Source of the DNA: Coriobacteriaceae bacterium
GTDB taxonomy: Bacteria > Actinomycetota > Coriobacteriia > Coriobacteriales > UMGS124
Length of the DNA stretch: 22,080 nt
Assembly (NCBI GenBank): GCA_019421015.1
Contig: JAHZGC010000035.1
Location: 11,818 to 33,897, forward strand
Direction: 5' to 3'
Under the pieces are notes generated by a model, which was not told where the DNA came from, did not search any database, and worked only from the letters and a program-made list of their open reading frames with translations. Shown one piece after another: positions 19,058-22,080 of the stretch (its first letter is position 1; every line of letters begins with the position of its first letter). Both the position numbers and the translations under genes were made by a program.

Positions 19058-20595
19058 TGAAAGAGATGTCCGAGATTCTGAAGGACTGGGAGCCGGTCAT
19101 CGGCCTCGAGATCCACACCGAGCTCACCGCGCTCGAGACCAAGATGTTCTGCAACTGCCGCCTGGCCCACGGCGACGAGCCCAACGCCAACGTGTGCCCG
19201 GTGTGCCTGGGCCTGCCGGGGGCCCTGCCGGTGCCCAACCGCGCGGCCATCGAGGACATCGTGCTCGCCGGTCTGGCCACCAACTGCGAGATCATGAAGC
19301 GTTCGATGTTCTACCGCAAGAACTACTTCTATCCAGACATGGCCAAGAACTTCCAGACCACCCAGGGCCCCGTGGCCTTCTGCATGGGCGGCTGGCTCGA
19401 CGTCGAGGTGGGCGCCAAGGGGGCGGCCGAGCGCTGGGACGACGGCGAGGTGGCCCGCAACGACGACGGCTCCTACACCGCGCATGTGGGCATCACCCGC
19501 ATCCACATGGAGGAGGACGCCGCCAAGATGGTGCACGTGGGCGGCGCGGAGGGGCGCATCGGGGGCGCCGACCACTCGCTCATCGACTACAACCGCTGCG
19601 GCACGCCGCTCATCGAGCTCGTGACCGAGCCCGACCTGCGCAGCCCCGAGGAGGCGCGCCTCTTCATGGAGAAGCTGCGTCAGATCTTCCTCACGCTGGG
19701 CATCTCGGACTGCTCCATGGAGATGGGCTCCATGCGCTGCGACGGCAACGTGAGCCTGCGCCGCCGCGGCACCAAGGAGTTCGGCACCCGCTGCGAGATG
19801 AAGAACCTCAACTCGTTCAAGAGCCTCCACGACGCTTTGGAGTACGAGATTCGCCGCCAGGCCGAGGTGCTCGAGGAGGGCGGCGTGGTCTACCAGCAGA
19901 CCCGCCACTGGGACGTGAACGCCAAGCGCACCATCGTCATGCGCACCAAGGAGACGGCCGACGACTACCGGTTCTTCCCCGAGCCCGACATGGTGCCCTT
20001 CGACCTCTCCGACGAGTTCATCGAGGGGGTGCGCGCCAAGCTGCCCGAGCTGCCCGACGCCAAGGCGGCCCGCTACGCCGATACCTACAGCGTCAGGGTC
20101 GCCGACGCCGCCCAGCTGGCCGGTGACCCGGCGGCGGCCGCCTTCTTCGAGGAGGCCGTGGCCGACGCCGACCCCAAACTCGCCCGCGCCGTCTGCAACG
20201 TGGTGCTCAACGATTTGGCCGGCTACCTCAACGCGAGCGGCCAGACCGTCTCCCAGAGCCCCATCACGCCCGCCCAGGTGCGCAGCCTGGCCCAGCTGCT
20301 CTCGACCGACGCCATCAGCTCCAACCAGGGCCGCGAGGTCTTCGGCCTCATGGCCGAGTCGGGCGAGGACCCCGCCAAGATCGTGGACGAGCGCGGCATG
20401 CGCCAGGTGAGCGACACCGGCGCCCTCGAGCCCATCGTGGACGAGGTCATCGCCGCCTGCCCCGACCAGGTGGCCCAGTACAAGGGCGGCAACGCCAAGG
20501 TCGTGGGCTACCTGGTGGGCCAGTGCATGAAGGCGAGCAAGGGCAAGGGCAACCCCAAGCTCTTCAACCAGTTGCTGACGGCCAAGTTGTCGTAG
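19057..20595 (+). CDS. gatB: Asp-tRNA(Asn)/Glu-tRNA(Gln) amidotransferase subunit B
   Basis: The predicted 512-residue GatB binds the misacylated tRNA, activates its Asp or Glu side chain with ATP and amidates it with ammonia from GatA. GLEIHTEL at residues 16-23 is the family's opening motif. Cysteine pairs at 32/34 and 47/50 fit the zinc site present in many GatB proteins. The tRNA-binding GatB/YqeY tail is recognisable by GMRQVSD, the Lys-rich GGNAKVVGYLVGQCMK segment and the closing KGKGNPKLFNQLL. The ATG at 19057 overlaps the gatA stop and is preceded by AGGGAGGGGA; an ATG three codons later is a possible alternative. A strong hairpin follows 32 nt after the stop. Confidence 0.97.
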   Translation: MKEMSEILKDWEPVIGLEIHTELTALETKMFCNCRLAHGDEPNANVCPVCLGLPGALPVPNRAAIEDIVLAGLATNCEIMKRSMFYRKNYFYPDMAKNFQTTQGPVAFCMGGWLDVEVGAKGAAERWDDGEVARNDDGSYTAHVGITRIHMEEDAAKMVHVGGAEGRIGGADHSLIDYNRCGTPLIELVTEPDLRSPEEARLFMEKLRQIFLTLGISDCSMEMGSMRCDGNVSLRRRGTKEFGTRCEMKNLNSFKSLHDALEYEIRRQAEVLEEGGVVYQQTRHWDVNAKRTIVMRTKETADDYRFFPEPDMVPFDLSDEFIEGVRAKLPELPDAKAARYADTYSVRVADAAQLAGDPAAAAFFEEAVADADPKLARAVCNVVLNDLAGYLNASGQTVSQSPITPAQVRSLAQLLSTDAISSNQGREVFGLMAESGEDPAKIVDERGMRQVSDTGALEPIVDEVIAACPDQVAQYKGGNAKVVGYLVGQCMKASKGKGNPKLFNQLLTAKLS

Positions 20596-20627
20596 CTGCT
20601 TTGCAAGCGCAGGCCGGCCCGCACACC

Positions 20628-20662
20628 GTGGAGGGGCCCTGGGAATCCCGGGACCCCTCCAC
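20628..20662. terminator. Hairpin terminator between convergent gatB and LysR-family gene
   Basis: Arms 20628-20644 and 20646-20662 pair over 17 positions with one mismatch and one G-U pair, starting with GTGGAGGGG / CCCCTCCAC; the innermost pairs must open to form a loop. On the plus strand it is followed by the T-rich CGTTGTTGCTGTTAG. It lies 32 nt after gatB and 11 nt from the stop of the convergent regulator, so it may serve both, though the minus side lacks a T-run. Confidence 0.75.
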
Positions 20663-20673
20663 CGTTGTTGCTG

Positions 20674-21591
20674 TTAGCTTTGGGTTTTGTCAAGCCGCTG
20701 ATCCCCTTCGAGCTCGTCGAGCGTTCGCATGAACCGCCGTACGAGATCGGGTCTGAGCGTGGGGCGCCAAAACGCGCCGACTTCGTGGGCGAGCTCCGCG
20801 TTTGTCAGCGGCACGAACACGATGCTGCCCGCCACCGCGCAGAGCGGGGCCAGGTGGGACGGCGATATGGTGATGGCACGGCTGGTTTCAACACGGGCGG
20901 CTATCTCGCTGAAGTTGTTGAACACGGGCACGAGTTGGGCTTCGATGCCGCACGACGTCAAGGCGCGCTGCAAAAACGCCGCGTAGGCCGACGACTCGCT
21001 GCTGGCGGTAAAAATGGTCTCACCGGCTATTTGGGAGAGTGTCAGGGTCGCATGCCGTGCCAGGGGATGGTCTGCCGCCATCACCGCGCAACAGTGCTCC
21101 AGATAGATCTCTCGGTGGCCGTGACCGCCGTGGTCGATGTCGCCCAGGTCTTCGGTAAGAATTAGGTCGAGAGTGCCGTTGGAGAGCCCTTGGATCAGGT
21201 CGTTGTGCTCCAGAGAGACCAACTCCAGCTCGACGTCTGGGTTGTGGCTGGTGAAGTGCTTGTAGAGCGGCGAGAAAAAGCGCCGTGTCGCCCCATAGAG
21301 ATAGCCCACCCGCAATCTCGCCGGAGTGCGGTTCTTATAAGCGTCCAGGTGCTCGAGGGCAAGGTCGTAGGCGCGTACGATGGGGGCTGCGTCCTCCAAG
21401 AACAAGGTTCCTGCCTCGGTGAGCTCCACCTTATGGCTGTCGCGGGCGAAGAGCACTGCTCCGAGTTCTTTTTCGAGGAGCGCGATGTGCTTGCTGAGGG
21501 TGGACTGTGTTATGTAGAGCTCGCGGGCCGTGGTCGAGAAGTTCAGGTTCCGGGCGAGGCTTGTGAACTCCTTCAAAATGTCCATGCGCAT
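20674..21591 (-). CDS. LysR-family transcriptional regulator
   Basis: The predicted 305-residue protein has an N-terminal winged helix-turn-helix (residues about 3-62) with LNFSTTARELYITQSTLSKH and the LEKELGAVLFAR wing, a linker helix to about residue 90, and a periplasmic-binding-protein-like effector domain starting near RLRVGYLYGATRRF. I chose the ATG at 21591 because AGAGG lies 6 nt upstream and the helix-turn-helix begins there; the frame is open to 21663 but without a ribosome site. Family knowledge: LysR proteins usually control a neighbouring gene in response to a small molecule. Here the upstream neighbour on the same strand is a broken flavoprotein gene, and in Coriobacteriia such regulators are often paired with fumarate-reductase-like flavoproteins. 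The effector is unknown. Confidence 0.92.
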   Translation of the reverse strand: MRMDILKEFTSLARNLNFSTTARELYITQSTLSKHIALLEKELGAVLFARDSHKVELTEAGTLFLEDAAPIVRAYDLALEHLDAYKNRTPARLRVGYLYGATRRFFSPLYKHFTSHNPDVELELVSLEHNDLIQGLSNGTLDLILTEDLGDIDHGGHGHREIYLEHCCAVMAADHPLARHATLTLSQIAGETIFTASSESSAYAAFLQRALTSCGIEAQLVPVFNNFSEIAARVETSRAITISPSHLAPLCAVAGSIVFVPLTNAELAHEVGAFWRPTLRPDLVRRFMRTLDELEGDQRLDKTQS

Positions 21592-21649
21592 CGGCGGCCT
21601 CTTTTTGACTGCCGGAGAACGGGATGACGCACAAGGGTACGGTCGGCAC

Positions 21650-22080
21650 CTACGTCGCGGCAAGGGCGACCTTAAGGGGCCCTTGCCGCGACAGGTCGCC
21701 GGGTTGCTTTAGAGCAGTCCTCAAAATCGCTGCCACCGCGCAGCGGCCGGGCTTATGTGCTCCAACACGCCGCGATCTCGCGCGCCTTGTGACAGCAATT
21801 GGGGCGGTCTGCACTTTAACAAGGTACTGGGGATCTTTGTGATAGTCGGGGTCGTTGCCCTCGTCCACATAGCCGTTATAGGTGTCCACGGTAGCGACCA
21901 GGGCATCCGGGTCGATGCCCATCTGCGCGGCCAGCTCCTCGATGGTGCCGGCTTTGAAGACGCAGGGGTTCTGGGCCTCCAGTGCGTCAATCACACAGTC
22001 TTCGATTTCGTCGCAGGGGACGCCGGCTACAGTCTTGGTCTTCTGGCCCAGAATCGGCCCCTCGTATTGCAGACGGTCAA
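21650..22080 (-). pseudogene. Truncated FAD-dependent reductase (fumarate-reductase-like flavoprotein), 3' remnant
   Basis: The minus-strand frame enters from the right edge and stays open to a TAG at 21652-21650. Residues encoded from the edge to about 21790 (ILGQKTKTV, AGTIEELAAQMGIDPDALVATVDTYNGY, DPDYHKDPQYL, QTAPIAV) match the region before the C-terminal end of FAD-binding fumarate/urocanate-reductase-like flavoproteins. After that the family continues with a GG-x-x-x-(N/D) segment and a GLYAAGE-type FAD-binding end. None of the three minus-strand frames downstream shows it; instead there is an unrelated Arg-rich tail of about 46 residues. I therefore read this as a gene truncated by deletion or rearrangement. 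A genuine alternative C terminus is possible but less likely. The N-terminal part lies outside the window. Confidence 0.7.
21654..21692. repeat. Perfect 14-bp inverted repeat at the end of the broken flavoprotein frame
   Basis: GTCGCGGCAAGGGC (21654-21667) and GCCCTTGCCGCGAC (21679-21692) are exact complements with an 11-nt loop that contains CCTTAAGG. It lies between the flavoprotein remnant and the LysR gene, both on the minus strand. It could be a terminator without a T-run, or a remnant of a small repeated element. Confidence 0.85.

Overview
The window is high-GC bacterial DNA with GC-rich third codon positions and short intergenic gaps. The gene set (GatCAB amidotransferase, Rrf2 regulator, very large Cna_B/SpaA surface protein, a CAP-domain surface protein, and a LysR regulator beside a fumarate-reductase-like flavoprotein) suggests an anaerobic or host-associated actinobacterium, most likely of class Coriobacteriia (Collinsella/Olsenella/Eggerthella relatives). 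That placement is inference from gene content and codon style; no marker gene here fixes the species.

Left part (1-6278). A secreted CAP-domain protein with bacterial Ig-like domains runs off the left edge on the minus strand. Divergently from it, on the plus strand, come an RsmB/NOL1-type RNA m5C methyltransferase, an Rrf2-family regulator with a three-cysteine cluster, a 634-residue membrane protein with three N-terminal helices and a large, probably exported domain, and a MobA-type molybdenum cofactor nucleotidyltransferase. Promoter-like sequences or a terminator separate several of these, so they look like short transcription units and not one operon.

Centre (6395-17035). One gene fills almost half the window. 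It encodes a secreted, C-terminally anchored surface protein of about 3546 residues. Its architecture is signal peptide, Ala/Pro/Glu-rich linker, an unrecognised N-terminal domain, 12 Cna_B-type domains, 12 SpaA/prealbumin-type domains, a Pro-rich wall-spanning segment, a degenerate sortase-like signal (VVKTAD), a transmembrane helix and a basic tail. By eye, all 12 Cna_B units end at an Asn and all 12 SpaA units end at an Asp in the position expected to take part in an intramolecular isopeptide bond. The SpaA block is built from three unit types (A, B, C) in the order A-B-C / A-B / A-B / A-B-C / B, which implies past block duplication. The gene also holds a perfect 30-bp tandem repeat, an AT-rich codon island and near-identical 60-85 bp nucleotide repeats.

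Right part (17036-22080). A strong hairpin closes the giant gene. The tightly packed gatC-gatA-gatB operon follows, preceded by a candidate promoter and a leader hairpin. It ends at a hairpin shared with a convergent LysR-family gene. Upstream of that gene on the same strand lies the 3' part of a flavoprotein gene that loses family similarity abruptly and lacks its expected C-terminal FAD-binding end, followed by a perfect 14-bp inverted repeat.

The most interesting element is the giant 12+12 isopeptide-domain surface fibre with its internally duplicated module order and non-canonical anchor. No CRISPR array, tRNA, rRNA or insertion sequence was seen, and no gene-free stretch exceeds 300 bases.
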